Shown here piece after piece: positions 12,091-21,457 of a DNA stretch of 64,000 bases. The notes beneath the pieces were generated by a model. It was not told the origin of the DNA. It made no database searches and was given only the letters and a program-made list of their open reading frames with translations. The DNA lies in NCBI RefSeq assembly GCF_016741875.1, contig NZ_JAERRF010000001.1:434001-498000 (forward strand), given 5' to 3'. Every line of letters starts with the position of its first letter. The stretch's first letter is position 1. This stretch comes from Streptomyces coffeae. Lineage in GTDB: Bacteria > Actinomycetota > Actinomycetes > Streptomycetales > Streptomycetaceae. The position numbers were made by a program, and so were the translations under genes.

Positions 12091-13002
12091 ATGGAGCACG
12101 GGGGGCCGGGCGACCGGCAGCAGTGGCCGGACGGTGAGGGGCAGCGGCGGGAAGCCGCATGGCAGTGGGAGGACACCCTCGCGGCCGGTGCGCCGCAGTG
12201 GGCACCGCCACCGCCACCACCGCCGCCGGGTGCCGAGACCCGTCGGGTCTTCCAGGCGCTGGCCGTGGCGATCTTCCTGGCCGTCGGGGTCGCGTTCTCC
12301 GGCTGGGTGGCCTTTGGCGGTGACGGGGACACCCGATACCGGGCCGCTCCGCTGCCGGGGCTGGATGAAAGCCCTTCGCCGACGTCGGCCCCGGATGTGC
12401 CCTCGCCCGATGACCTGCCCACACCCGGCCCCGAGACCGATGGGCCCAGCTCGGCGCCCACGGATGTGCCGACGGATCTGCCGGGGCTGCCGTCCCCGTC
12501 GGCCACCCCGTTCGGGACCCCGTCGTCACCGGCGCTGACCGGCGGTGATCCGCCCGCGGGCTACAGCACCCAGAGCGACCCGGCCGGGTTCCACCTCGCC
12601 GTCCCGGACGGCTGGCTGCGCACCGTCGAGGGCCCCAGCGTCTTCTACACCTCGCCCGACGACAGCACCATGATCCAGATCTTTGAGTTGCACGGCCCCG
12701 AGGCCACCCCGTACGAGTCGGCGCGGGAGGCCGAGCGGCTGGCCTCCCGCCACCGCGGCTATGAGCAGGTCACCCTGGCTCCGCTCGGCACCGCGGCCAT
12801 GGACCCGGTGCAGCTGGAGTACACCTACGACAGCACGAGCGACGGCCACCGCCGGATCATGGACCGCCGCTTCGCCGCGCCCAGCGGCACGATGTACGCG
12901 GTGCTGGTCATCGGCCCTTCCGGAGACCGGGCGAGCGAGCAGGAGATCCACCGGGCGGCCCTGGACACCTTCTGCCCCACGGCCTCCTGCATTGCGCCGT
13001 GA
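12091..13002 (+). CDS. Paralogue of the upstream gene: single-span protein with the same extracytoplasmic domain
   Basis: A 303-residue protein with a proline-rich N-terminus, a membrane helix at about 52-72 (FQALAVAIFLAVGVAFSGWV), a Pro/Ser/Thr/Asp linker, and a C-terminal domain (about 150-303) parallel to that of the preceding gene: GYSTQSDPAGFHLAVPDGW, VFYTSPDDS, TPYESAREAE, RRIMDRRF, MYAVLVIGP and a final FCPTASC. The two cysteines are conserved in both. A 159-base gap separates it from the preceding gene. Tandem duplication followed by divergence is the simplest explanation. Function unknown. Confidence 0.7.
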   Translation: MEHGGPGDRQQWPDGEGQRREAAWQWEDTLAAGAPQWAPPPPPPPPGAETRRVFQALAVAIFLAVGVAFSGWVAFGGDGDTRYRAAPLPGLDESPSPTSAPDVPSPDDLPTPGPETDGPSSAPTDVPTDLPGLPSPSATPFGTPSSPALTGGDPPAGYSTQSDPAGFHLAVPDGWLRTVEGPSVFYTSPDDSTMIQIFELHGPEATPYESAREAERLASRHRGYEQVTLAPLGTAAMDPVQLEYTYDSTSDGHRRIMDRRFAAPSGTMYAVLVIGPSGDRASEQEIHRAALDTFCPTASCIAP

Positions 13003-13139
13003 CCGGATCGCAACCTCATGTGACGTGACCCCGGCCACTTTCCCTGATGAAGTGCGCATACGTTCGGGCCTTTGGGTTAGGGGTCCAAGTTGCTGGTGTG
13101 ACCAGTGGGAAAGATCGCAGAACCGGAAGGCAGAACGAC

Positions 13140-14642
13140 GTGTCGGCAGTCGAGACCATTCATGTGGACGGGGTGTGGCGGGCGGCCGCATCCGGCGCGC
13201 AGCGGGAGGTCCTCGACCCCGCGGACGCCAAAACCCTCGCCGTGGTCGCCGAGGGTGGCGCCGAAGACACCGACGCGGCCATCGCCGCCGCGCGGCGGGC
13301 CTTCGACGAGGGCCCCTGGCCCGGTACCCCGGTGGCCGAGCGAGCCGCGCTGCTGCGGCGCGTGGCCGATCTGCTCCAGCGCGACCGGGAGGCCATCGCG
13401 CTCATCGAGAGCCAGGACACCGGTAAGACCCTGGAGGAGGGCCGGGTCGACGTCGACGACGTGACCAACGCCTTCCGCTACTTCGCCGAGCTGGTCGTGG
13501 GCGAGTCCGCCGGACGCGTGGTGGACGCCGGTACCCCCGATGTGCACAGCGTCGTGGTCCATGAGCCGGTCGGCGTCTGCGCGATGATCACCCCCTGGAA
13601 CTATCCGCTGCTCCAGGCCAGCTGGAAGATCGCCCCCGCGCTGGCGGCGGGCAACACGTTTGTGATCAAGCCCAGCGAAGTGACCCCGCTGTCCACCGTT
13701 CATCTGGTGAAGCTGCTGGTCGAGGCCGGGCTTCCGAGCGGAGTGGCCAATCTGGTGACCGGTGCGGGCGACCCGGTGGGTGCCCGGATGTCCGAGCACC
13801 CGGATGTGGACCTGGTGTCCTTCACCGGTGGTCTGGTCAGCGGCACCAAGGTGGCCCAGGCCGCCGCGCCGACGGTGAAGAAGGTCGCCCTCGAGCTCGG
13901 TGGCAAGAACCCCAATGTGGTCTTCGCCGACGCCTGCTCCACCGCCGAGGGCTTTGACACCGCCGTCGACCAGGCGCTGAACGCCGCGTTCATCCACAGC
14001 GGCCAGGTCTGCTCCGCCGGTGCCCGGCTGATCATCGAGGAGTCGGTGCGGGAGCGCTTCGTGGCCGAGCTGGCCCGCCGCGCGGAGAAGATCAAGCTGG
14101 GCCGCGGCACCGAGGAGGGCGTCGAATGCGGCCCCCTGGTCTCCGCCCAGCAGCTGGACAAGACCGAGGCGTATGTCGCCTCCGCCCTGGAGGAGGGCGC
14201 GCTGCTGCGCTGCGGCGGCAAGCAGCCCGAGGCGTCCTCGGTCCGTCCCGCCACCGGCTACTTCTATCTGCCGACCATCCTCGACCAGTGCCATCGCGAG
14301 ATGCGCGTGGTGCGCGAGGAAACGTTTGGGCCTATTTTGACGGTCGAGTCTTTCCAGACCGAGGACGAGGCCGTCACACTCGCCAATGACACGGAGTACG
14401 GACTCGCCGGCGCCGTCTGGTCCGCCGACACCGCACGGGCCCGCCGCGTCGCCGCACGGCTGCGGCACGGCACCGTGTGGATCAACGACTACCACCCCTA
14501 CCTCCCGCAGGCCGAATGGGGTGGGTTCGGCAAGTCCGGGGTCGGGCGTGAGCTCGGCCCGTCCGGGCTGGCCGAATACCGGGAGTCCAAGCATGTCTAC
14601 GAGAACTTGCGGCCCAGCCCGGTGCGCTGGTTCGGCGGCTGA
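13140..14642 (+). CDS. betB: Betaine-aldehyde dehydrogenase
   Basis: NAD(P)-dependent oxidation of betaine aldehyde to the osmolyte glycine betaine. The 500-residue protein carries the ALDH signatures: PWNYPLLQ and KPSEVTPLS (cofactor site), FTGGLVSG, catalytic Glu in LELGGKNP, catalytic Cys in GQVCSAG (about residue 290), and ETFGPIL. GTG 13140 is chosen because GGAAGG lies upstream and the longer frame (from 13047) has no site. The choline-oxidase-like gene and betaine importer that follow fix the likely substrate; ALDH substrates are otherwise hard to tell from sequence. Confidence 0.9.
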   Translation: MSAVETIHVDGVWRAAASGAQREVLDPADAKTLAVVAEGGAEDTDAAIAAARRAFDEGPWPGTPVAERAALLRRVADLLQRDREAIALIESQDTGKTLEEGRVDVDDVTNAFRYFAELVVGESAGRVVDAGTPDVHSVVVHEPVGVCAMITPWNYPLLQASWKIAPALAAGNTFVIKPSEVTPLSTVHLVKLLVEAGLPSGVANLVTGAGDPVGARMSEHPDVDLVSFTGGLVSGTKVAQAAAPTVKKVALELGGKNPNVVFADACSTAEGFDTAVDQALNAAFIHSGQVCSAGARLIIEESVRERFVAELARRAEKIKLGRGTEEGVECGPLVSAQQLDKTEAYVASALEEGALLRCGGKQPEASSVRPATGYFYLPTILDQCHREMRVVREETFGPILTVESFQTEDEAVTLANDTEYGLAGAVWSADTARARRVAARLRHGTVWINDYHPYLPQAEWGGFGKSGVGRELGPSGLAEYRESKHVYENLRPSPVRWFGG

Positions 14643-14829
14643 CACCCCACCGCCGGCGCGCCTTCCGGGCACCGCCGGGCCCGGCCCGCCACCCGGGCCA
14701 GGACCTGGCCGCGCCCGGTGAGGGCGCCCGGCGGTTCCATAACGAGAAACACCACCCCCAAGGGGCGTCAAGCCCATGGCCCGCGCTGTCGCGGGCCCCT
14801 GAGCAAGACCGCGAGGAGTAATCCCCACC
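14643..14829. other. Intergenic region with GC hairpin before the choline oxidase-like gene
   Basis: The 187-base gap holds an 8-bp stem GGCCCGCG/CGCGGGCC (14778-14797) with a four-base loop and a GAGGAG ribosome site just before ATG 14830. The hairpin could be an attenuator or an mRNA stabiliser; no function can be assigned. Confidence 0.4.
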
Positions 14830-16404
14830 ATGCCCGTACCTGAGGCTTACGACTACGTCGTCATCGGCGGCGGCACCGCGGGATCGGTGATCGCCTCCCG
14901 GCTCACGGAGGACCCGGACATCCGCGTCGCCGTCATCGAGGGCGGCCCCACCGACATCGACCGCCCCGATGTGCTCACCCTGCGCCGCTGGCTCGGTCTG
15001 CTCGGCGGCGACCTGGACTACGACTACCCCACCACCGAGCAGCCGCGCGGCAACTCCCACATCCGGCACAGCCGGGCGCGGGTGCTCGGCGGATGCTCCT
15101 CGCACAACACCCTGATCTCCTTCAAGCCGCTGCCCGGCGACTGGGACGAATGGGCCGAGGCCGGTGCCGAGGGCTGGGACGCCGCGTCCATGGACCCGTA
15201 CTTCGACCGGCTGCGCAACAACATCGTGGCGGTCGACGAGAAGGACCGGAACGCCATCGCGCGTGACTTCGTCGAGGCCGCCCAGGCCGCCGCCGGGGTG
15301 CCGCGGGTGGAGGGCTTCAACAAGAAGCCGTTCCACGAGGGCGTGGGCTTCTTCGACCTCGCCTACCACCCCGAGAACAACAAGCGCTCATCGGCGTCGG
15401 TCGCCTATCTGCACCCCTTCCTGGACCGGCCCAACCTCCATCTGATGCTGGAGACCTGGGCGTACCGGCTGGAGCTGGACGAGACCGGCCGCGCCACCGG
15501 GGTGCGGGTGCGCACCAAGGACGGCGCGGAGATCCTCGTCGAGGCCGCGCGCGAGGTGCTGGTCTGCGCGGGCGCGGTGGACACCCCGCGGCTGCTGATG
15601 CACTCCGGTATCGGCCCCAAGGCCGATCTGGAGGCGCTGGGCATCCCGGTGGTCCACGACCTTCCGGGCGTCGGTGAGAACCTGCTCGACCACCCCGAGT
15701 CGGTGATCGTGTGGGAGACGGACGGCCCGATCCCGGACAACTCCGCGATGGACTCCGACGCGGGTCTGTTCATCCGGCGCGACCCCGAATCCCGGGGCCC
15801 GGACCTGATGTTCCACTTCTACCAGATCCCGTTCACCGACAACCCCGAGCGGCTGGGCTACGAGAAGCCCGAGCACGGGGTGTCGATGACTCCCAACATC
15901 CCCAAGCCGCGCAGCCGCGGTCGGCTCTACCTCACCAGCGCCGACCCGGAGGTGAAGCCCGCCCTGGACTTCCGCTACTTCACGGACGAGGAGGACTACG
16001 ACGGCCGCACCCTGGTCGACGGCATCCGGATCGCCCGTGAGATCGCCAAGGCCGAGCCGCTGGCGGGCTGGCTGAAGCGCGAAGTGTGCCCCGGGCCGGA
16101 GATCACCTCGGACGAGGAGATCAGCGAGTACGCCCGTAAGGTCGCGCACACCGTCTACCACCCGGCGGGCACCTGCCGTATGGGCGCCACCACGGACGAA
16201 CTCGCCGTGGTCGGCCCCGACCTGAGGATTCGCGGACTGGACGGCGTACGCATCGCCGACGCGTCCGTGTTCCCCACCATGCCCGCGGTGAACCCGATGA
16301 TCGGCGTTCTGATGGTGGGCGAGAAGTGCGCCGAACTGCTCACCCAGGACCAACACCGATCCCGGGACCGAGCCCCGCAACCCGCTCCCGGAGGTGACGC
16401 CTGA
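14830..16404 (+). CDS. GMC flavoenzyme, choline oxidase/dehydrogenase type
   Basis: Oxidises choline to betaine aldehyde (and perhaps to betaine). The 524-residue GMC protein has the FAD loop [15 protein letters not shown] (about 11-25), GGCSSHNT (about 88-95, whose His carries covalent FAD in Arthrobacter choline oxidase), DHPES (the family has a choline-binding Glu here), [10 protein letters not shown] with the active-site His, and AVNPM with the active-site Asn. From memory it aligns along its length with choline oxidase better than with E. coli BetA. It overlaps the ABC ATPase gene by one base, so oxidation and transport are co-expressed. Confidence 0.85.
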   Translation: MPVPEAYDYVVIGGGTAGSVIASRLTEDPDIRVAVIEGGPTDIDRPDVLTLRRWLGLLGGDLDYDYPTTEQPRGNSHIRHSRARVLGGCSSHNTLISFKPLPGDWDEWAEAGAEGWDAASMDPYFDRLRNNIVAVDEKDRNAIARDFVEAAQAAAGVPRVEGFNKKPFHEGVGFFDLAYHPENNKRSSASVAYLHPFLDRPNLHLMLETWAYRLELDETGRATGVRVRTKDGAEILVEAAREVLVCAGAVDTPRLLMHSGIGPKADLEALGIPVVHDLPGVGENLLDHPESVIVWETDGPIPDNSAMDSDAGLFIRRDPESRGPDLMFHFYQIPFTDNPERLGYEKPEHGVSMTPNIPKPRSRGRLYLTSADPEVKPALDFRYFTDEEDYDGRTLVDGIRIAREIAKAEPLAGWLKREVCPGPEITSDEEISEYARKVAHTVYHPAGTCRMGATTDELAVVGPDLRIRGLDGVRIADASVFPTMPAVNPMIGVLMVGEKCAELLTQDQHRSRDRAPQPAPGGDA

Positions 16405-17498
16405 TGTCCGCGACTATGGTCTCCAAGACCCCCGATTCCCCTGAGAAGTCCGAGAACGGCACGGCACCCGTGTTCTCCGTCCGTGGCCTGTGGAAGGTCT
16501 TCGGACCGAAGGCCGACCGCATACCCGGCTCCGCCGAGGCCGAGCTCTCGGCGGAGGAACTGCGTTCCCGCACCGGCTGTACCGCCGCCGTCCGCGATGT
16601 CTCCTTCGACGTCCAGCCGGGCGAGGTCTTCGTGGTCATGGGGCTGTCCGGCTCCGGCAAGTCCACGCTGGTGCGCTGTCTGACCCGGCTGATCGAGCCC
16701 ACCGCCGGTGAGCTGAGCATCGACGGCGAGGATGTGCTCGGCATGGACAAGAACCGGCTGCGCAATCTGCGCCGCCACCGGGCCGCCATGGTCTTCCAGC
16801 ACTTCGGGCTGCTGCCGCACCGCTCGGTGCTGGACAACGTCGCCTACGGTCTGGAGATCCAGGGCGTGGGCAAGGCCGAGCGCCGCGCCAAGGCCGCCGA
16901 AGTGGTGGAGAAGGTCGGCCTCACCGGACTGGAGCGGCGCCGCCCCGGCCAGCTCTCCGGCGGTCAGCAGCAGCGTGTCGGACTCGCCCGCGCCCTCGCG
17001 GTCGACCCCGAGGTGCTGCTGTTCGACGAGCCGTTCAGCGCGCTGGACCCGCTCATCCGGCGCGATATGCAGGAAGAGGTCATCCGGCTGCACCGCGAGG
17101 AGGGCCGCACGATGATCTTCATCACCCACGACCTCAGTGAGGCGCTGCGGCTCGGCGACCGGATCGCGCTGATGCGCGACGGTGGGATCGTCCAGCTCGG
17201 CACCCCCGAGGAGATCGTCGACTCCCCGGCCGACGACTACGTACGGGACTTCGTCCGTGATGTGCCGCGTGAGCAGGTCATCACCGTGCGCAAGGCGATG
17301 CGGCCCGCGGAGGGCGACGAGGCCACCGACGGTGCCTCCGTGGCCCCCGGTGTCACCGTGGCCGAGGCGATCGAGGTGGCCGCCCGCAGCGGTGGCCCGG
17401 TCCGGGTGGTCGAGGGCAGCCAGTGCATCGGCGTCGTCGACCACCAGCGGCTGCTCGCCGTGGTCGCGGGGGTGGAGGCCGGGGTGGTGCCGGCATGA
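16404..17498 (+). CDS. proV: Glycine betaine/proline ABC transporter ATP-binding protein
   Basis: ATPase of a quaternary-amine (QAT/OpuA-ProU) importer. It is 364 residues, with Walker [11 protein letters not shown]-loop [10 protein letters not shown], signature [15 protein letters not shown], Walker [14 protein letters not shown] and H-loop ITHDLSEAL. The C-terminus keeps only about one CBS-like unit (about 312-364, ending [13 protein letters not shown]); many OpuAA proteins have two, and CBS domains are the ionic-strength sensors in that family. Overlaps the permease gene by four bases. Confidence 0.93.
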   Translation: MSATMVSKTPDSPEKSENGTAPVFSVRGLWKVFGPKADRIPGSAEAELSAEELRSRTGCTAAVRDVSFDVQPGEVFVVMGLSGSGKSTLVRCLTRLIEPTAGELSIDGEDVLGMDKNRLRNLRRHRAAMVFQHFGLLPHRSVLDNVAYGLEIQGVGKAERRAKAAEVVEKVGLTGLERRRPGQLSGGQQQRVGLARALAVDPEVLLFDEPFSALDPLIRRDMQEEVIRLHREEGRTMIFITHDLSEALRLGDRIALMRDGGIVQLGTPEEIVDSPADDYVRDFVRDVPREQVITVRKAMRPAEGDEATDGASVAPGVTVAEAIEVAARSGGPVRVVEGSQCIGVVDHQRLLAVVAGVEAGVVPA

Positions 17499-19525
17499 GC
17501 GTGACCACCGCCCCCGACAAGACGTCCCTCGAGAAGAGAGCGCCGGACGGCGCGCCCGAGCGGGCCGGAGGGCTCAAGGCGCTGCTGACCCACCCTCTCG
17601 GGCGCAAGCTCGTGCCTCTCACTGTCCTCGCCGCGGTGCTGATACCCATCGCCGCGGGGCTGTGGGGCAGCGGTGCCTGGCCCACTGCGCTCAGTCACGA
17701 TGTCAAGGGGCCGCTGGACTCCTTGAACCAGTGGATCATCGACAATCGTGACACCCACCCGCTGTTCCTGTACTTCCTGCTGTACTTCAGCAACGCGGCC
17801 ACGGACGCGGTCGACTCGGTCTACAACGTGCTGGACGCGCTGGGCTGGATCGGGGTCACCGCCACCGCCGTTCTCTTCGCCTGGCGGGCCGGGGGCCTCG
17901 GCCGGGCCGGTCTGAAGGTCGCGGGCATCACGCTCGGAGCGTTCGCCGTCTGCGGGCTGCTCGGGATGTGGGACCCCACCATGATCACCCTCGCGCTGAT
18001 GGTGGTGGCGGTCGCCGTTTCGGCTCTCCTCGGCGCGCTGCTCGGGCTCGCCGCCGGTCTGTCCGAGCGCTTCAACCGGATGCTGCGGCCGGTGCTCGAC
18101 ACCATGCAGGTGATGCCGGCCTTCTCCTACCTGCTGCCCATGGTGCTGATCTTCGGTACCGGCACACCGGCCGCGCTGTTCTCGACGGTCATCTACGCCG
18201 CGCCGCCGATGACCCGGCTCACGGCGCTCGGTCTGCGCGGCGCCGACCCGGCCGTACTGGAGGCGTCGTCCTCGCTGGGGGCGAGCTTCTGGCAGCGGCT
18301 GCGGACCGCTCAACTGCCGCTGGCCCGTCAGCAGATGCTCCTCGGGCTCAACCAGACGATCATGATGGCGCTGTCGATGGTGGTCATCGCGTCCATCGTC
18401 GGTGCGGGCGGTCTGGGCGAGGAGGTGTTCACCGCGCTGTCGACGACGGATGTCGGCAAGGCACTCGCCGCGGGCCTGCCGATCGTCCTGATCGCCGTCT
18501 GGCTGGACCGTACGACCGGGGTTGCGGGTGAACGGTTCGGCGCGACCTCGGCGGCCGAAGCGACCGGGGCCCGGCGGCTGCTGCACGGCTGGAGGGCCTG
18601 GGCGCTGGTGACGGCCGGCGCGGTGGTGGCGACCGTGGCCGGCCGGCTGGCCGGGGCGACGCTGTGGCCGGAAGCCTGGGTGTACGAGATCTCCACGCCT
18701 GTCAACAAGTTCCAGGACTGGATCACCAACAACCTCTACCAGGACGTGCCCGTCCTGGGCGGCACCAAGGTCTGGGCCGACCACATCACCGAGTGGATGC
18801 TCAACCCGCTCCGTGACGGGCTGCTGAACGCCCCGTGGTGGCTGTTGCTGTTGCTGGTCGCTGTTCTCGCACTGCTGGTCGGCACCTGGGGCACCGCGCT
18901 CACCGCCGTCCTGGCCATGTCGGCCGTCGGCGTGCTGGGCGTCTGGCCGAAGACGCTGGACACGCTGTCGCAGGTGCTCGTGGGCCTCGCGCTGACCCTC
19001 GTGCTGGGCTTCGCGATCGGCATTCTCGCGGCCCGGGTCGGATGGGTGGAACGCCGGCTGCGGCTGGTGCTCGATGTGCTGCAGACACTGCCGCAGTTCG
19101 TCTATCTCATCCCGGTCGTGGCGCTGATGGGCGTCGGCCGCGTCGCGGCGATCACCGCGGCGGTGGCCTACGCGCTGCCTGCCGTCGTCCGTATCACCAC
19201 CCAGGGAATCAAGGAGGTCGACTCGGCGGCCCTCGAGGCCGCCCGCTCCATGGGAGCCAGCGGAGCCCAGCAACTGCGCCAGGTGCAGCTGCCACTGGCC
19301 CGGCCCGCGCTGCTCGTCGCCGTCAACCAGGGCGTGGTGCTGGTCCTCGCCGTGGTCGTCGTCGGTGGTCTGGTCGGCGGTGGGGCTCTCGGATACGACG
19401 TGGTCTTCGGCCTCGCGCGCGGAGAACTCGGAGTGGGTCTGGTGGCTGGTGCGGCCATCGTCTGCCTCGGCCTGGTACTCGACCGGGTCACGCAGCCCAC
19501 CGCCGCTACCCGCAAGGAGAGCTGA
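17495..19525 (+). CDS. Fused double permease of the glycine betaine ABC transporter
   Basis: A 676-residue protein made of two ProW-like permease domains in tandem (about 1-370 and 380-676). Each has the loop that contacts the ATPase: [21 protein letters not shown] in the first and [20 protein letters not shown] in the second. Most ProW/OpuAB permeases are single-domain and dimerise; here one chain supplies both halves. ATG 17495 overlaps the ATPase stop in an ATGA arrangement. The closest frame extension upstream is a shadow of the ATPase gene. Confidence 0.92.
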   Translation: MSVTTAPDKTSLEKRAPDGAPERAGGLKALLTHPLGRKLVPLTVLAAVLIPIAAGLWGSGAWPTALSHDVKGPLDSLNQWIIDNRDTHPLFLYFLLYFSNAATDAVDSVYNVLDALGWIGVTATAVLFAWRAGGLGRAGLKVAGITLGAFAVCGLLGMWDPTMITLALMVVAVAVSALLGALLGLAAGLSERFNRMLRPVLDTMQVMPAFSYLLPMVLIFGTGTPAALFSTVIYAAPPMTRLTALGLRGADPAVLEASSSLGASFWQRLRTAQLPLARQQMLLGLNQTIMMALSMVVIASIVGAGGLGEEVFTALSTTDVGKALAAGLPIVLIAVWLDRTTGVAGERFGATSAAEATGARRLLHGWRAWALVTAGAVVATVAGRLAGATLWPEAWVYEISTPVNKFQDWITNNLYQDVPVLGGTKVWADHITEWMLNPLRDGLLNAPWWLLLLLVAVLALLVGTWGTALTAVLAMSAVGVLGVWPKTLDTLSQVLVGLALTLVLGFAIGILAARVGWVERRLRLVLDVLQTLPQFVYLIPVVALMGVGRVAAITAAVAYALPAVVRITTQGIKEVDSAALEAARSMGASGAQQLRQVQLPLARPALLVAVNQGVVLVLAVVVVGGLVGGGALGYDVVFGLARGELGVGLVAGAAIVCLGLVLDRVTQPTAATRKES

Positions 19526-19596
19526 GGTCCCGTGACATGACGGCCGATGCTGTCACCCCCCGTGCCACACCCCCGAAGAAAAGGAACATATTCGCC

Positions 19597-20556
19597 ATGA
19601 TGAACAGCAAGCGGGTTCGCAGAACTCTCGTCGCCACCACCGGAGCCGTCGGCTTGGTCGCGCTGAGCGCGTGCGGTGCGGCCGACACGGGCAAGAAGGA
19701 CGAAGTCGGCGGCGACAAGGCCGTGACGCTGACGGTTCCCTCCTGGGTCGGCGCGGAGGCGAACGTTGCCGTAGCCAAGTACATCCTGGAGAAGGAGCTC
19801 GGCTACAAGGTCCACACCAAGCAGATGGGCGAGGTTCTTGCCTGGGATGCGCTGGGCAAGGGAGACATCGACGGCATCCTCGAGGACTGGGGCCATCCCA
19901 AGCAGGAGAAGCAGTACCTCAAGGACCAGAAGACCGTGGTGAAGGGCGGCGACCTCGGCGTCACCGGCCACATCGGGTGGTATGTGCCGAAGTACTTCGC
20001 GGACAAGCACCCCGATGTCACCGACTGGAAGAACCTCAACAAGTACGCGAAGGACTTCAAGACTTCCGAGAGCGGCGGCAAGGGCCAGCTGCTCGAGGGT
20101 TCGCCTGACTACGTCACCAATGACGACGCCATCATCAAGAACCTGAAGCTGAACCTGAAGACGGTCTACGCGGGCAATGAGGCCTCGCAGATCACCCAGA
20201 TCAAGCAGAACGTGAAGAACAAGACGCCGTTCCTCACCTACTGGTGGACGCCGCAGTGGCTGAACAACCAGGTGGACATGGTCGAGGTGAAGCTGCCGGC
20301 GTACAAGACGGGGTGTGACGCGGACCCGAAGAAGATCACCTGCGCGTACCCGAAGACTCCGCTCCAGAAGTACTTCAACGCCGACTTCGCCAAGAACGGC
20401 GGCAAGGCAGCGAAGTTCCTGAAGAACTTCAAGTGGACCACCGAGCAGCAGAACGAGGTCGCGGGAATGATCGCCGGGGACAAGATGTCCGCGGACGCGG
20501 CCGCGAAGAAGTGGGTCGAGGAGAACAAGCCCGTCTGGAAGAAGTGGCTGCCGTAG
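19597..20556 (+). CDS. Glycine betaine-binding lipoprotein of the ABC transporter
   Basis: Substrate-binding protein (OpuAC-like), 319 residues. A short basic N-terminus and hydrophobic stretch end in the lipobox LSAC, so the mature protein is lipid-anchored outside. The mature part has the family pattern VPSWVGAEANVAV, EVLAWDALGKGDIDGILEDWG and YWWTPQW, whose Trp residues would form the aromatic cage for the trimethylammonium group (family knowledge). ATG 19597 is preferred to ATG 19537 because the intervening codons (ATA, AAA, AGG) are unlike coding sequence here; both have a possible ribosome site. Followed by a hairpin. Confidence 0.9.
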   Translation: MMNSKRVRRTLVATTGAVGLVALSACGAADTGKKDEVGGDKAVTLTVPSWVGAEANVAVAKYILEKELGYKVHTKQMGEVLAWDALGKGDIDGILEDWGHPKQEKQYLKDQKTVVKGGDLGVTGHIGWYVPKYFADKHPDVTDWKNLNKYAKDFKTSESGGKGQLLEGSPDYVTNDDAIIKNLKLNLKTVYAGNEASQITQIKQNVKNKTPFLTYWWTPQWLNNQVDMVEVKLPAYKTGCDADPKKITCAYPKTPLQKYFNADFAKNGGKAAKFLKNFKWTTEQQNEVAGMIAGDKMSADAAAKKWVEENKPVWKKWLP

Positions 20557-20600
20557 GCGGTCTCTGCACCGGGCTCACCCCCTGGGGCACTCCCGGCCGG

Positions 20601-20640
20601 GCCCCGTTGCGTCCCCCTCACCCGGAGGACGCAGCGGGGC
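20601..20640 (+). terminator. Hairpin terminator after the betaine-binding protein gene
   Basis: GCCCCGTTGCGTCC (20601-20614) pairs with GGACGCAGCGGGGC (20627-20640) with one G-U pair. It also serves the convergent PEP-mutase-like gene. The right arm is part of a tandem duplication. Confidence 0.75.
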
Positions 20641-20688
20641 CCAGCCGTTGTACTCACCCGGAGGACGCGGCGGGGCCCAGCCGTTGTA
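20617..20688. repeat. 36-bp tandem duplication over a stop codon and terminator arm
   Basis: Two copies (20617-20652 and 20653-20688) differ at one base. On the minus strand each copy is 12 codons; the first one read ends in the stop codon of the PEP-mutase-like gene, and the second lies in the terminator. Confidence 0.9.
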
Positions 20689-21376
20689 CGAGGTCCCGCC
20701 CCGCGGCCATCGTCTCCCGGAAGAGGCGGGGGCCGAACGTGATGCGGGTCGCGCCGAGTTGGCCGAGCTCCCGGGGGGAGGGGCCGTCCGGACGGAACGC
20801 CCCCGCGTTGAGCGGCACATCGACCGCGGCGGCCAGACGCGGCAGCAGTTCCGGTGGCGCCATGATCGGGTAGATGCCGTCCGCGCCCGCCTCGACATAG
20901 AGCCGGGCGCGGGCGATCGCGTCGTCGAGGTCCCCTCCGCCGTGCACAAAGGTGTCGACGCGGGCGTTGATGAACAGCTCCGGGCCTGCCGCGTTCCTCA
21001 ACTCCGCCAGCCGGTGCGCCTGGTGGATCGGGTCCATGAGCTGGTCGGACTCGGAGTCCTCCAGGTTGCAGCCGACGGCGCCTGTCTCCAGGAGGCGTTC
21101 GAGCAGTTCGGGTGGGGCGAGTCCGTAGCCGCTCTCGATGTCCGCCGACACCGGGACGTCCACGGCGCGGACGATACGGGCCACCGCGGCGAACATCTCC
21201 TGCGGTGGGGTGTGACCGTCCTCGTAGCCCAGGGACGCCGAAACCCCCGCGCTCGGCGTCGCCAGGGCGGGGAATCCCGCGTCGGCGAAGACGCGGGCCG
21301 AGCCGGCGTCCCACGGGCCCGGGAGGATCAGCGGCGCGTCGGTGGTCGCCTGGTGGTGGAGTGCGCGGAATTCCAT
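20654..21376 (-). CDS. Isocitrate lyase/PEP mutase superfamily enzyme
   Basis: A 240-residue TIM-barrel enzyme of the carboxy-PEP mutase / methylisocitrate lyase superfamily, the short stand-alone type. Visible features: LPGPWDAGSARVFADAG at the start of the barrel, ADIESGYG (metal-binding Asp/Glu region), GCNLEDSES, FINARVDTF and GADGIYPI. The catalytic KKCGH motif of true isocitrate lyases is absent, so the C-C-bond-cleaving reaction cannot be assumed; oxaloacetase-like or phosphonate roles are possible. Divergent from the MocR regulator gene, 81 bases away. Confidence 0.8.
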   Translation of the reverse strand: MEFRALHHQATTDAPLILPGPWDAGSARVFADAGFPALATPSAGVSASLGYEDGHTPPQEMFAAVARIVRAVDVPVSADIESGYGLAPPELLERLLETGAVGCNLEDSESDQLMDPIHQAHRLAELRNAAGPELFINARVDTFVHGGGDLDDAIARARLYVEAGADGIYPIMAPPELLPRLAAAVDVPLNAGAFRPDGPSPRELGQLGATRITFGPRLFRETMAAGRDLVQRLGPAASSG

Positions 21377-21457
21377 GGCCTTACCGGGGGCCGCTGCGGT
21401 GCGTCGTCATGGGCTCCACGCTAGAGCTCCGGTAGCCCACGGGTATGGTCCATTTCC

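Noticed and set aside
8870..13002. Insertion of a mobile element carrying the four unknown genes
   Set aside because: No integrase, transposase, terminal repeats, tRNA or composition shift flank the block.
13077..14831. 584-codon minus-strand frame opposite betB
   Set aside because: Shadow of the aldehyde dehydrogenase, whose motifs are intact on the plus strand.
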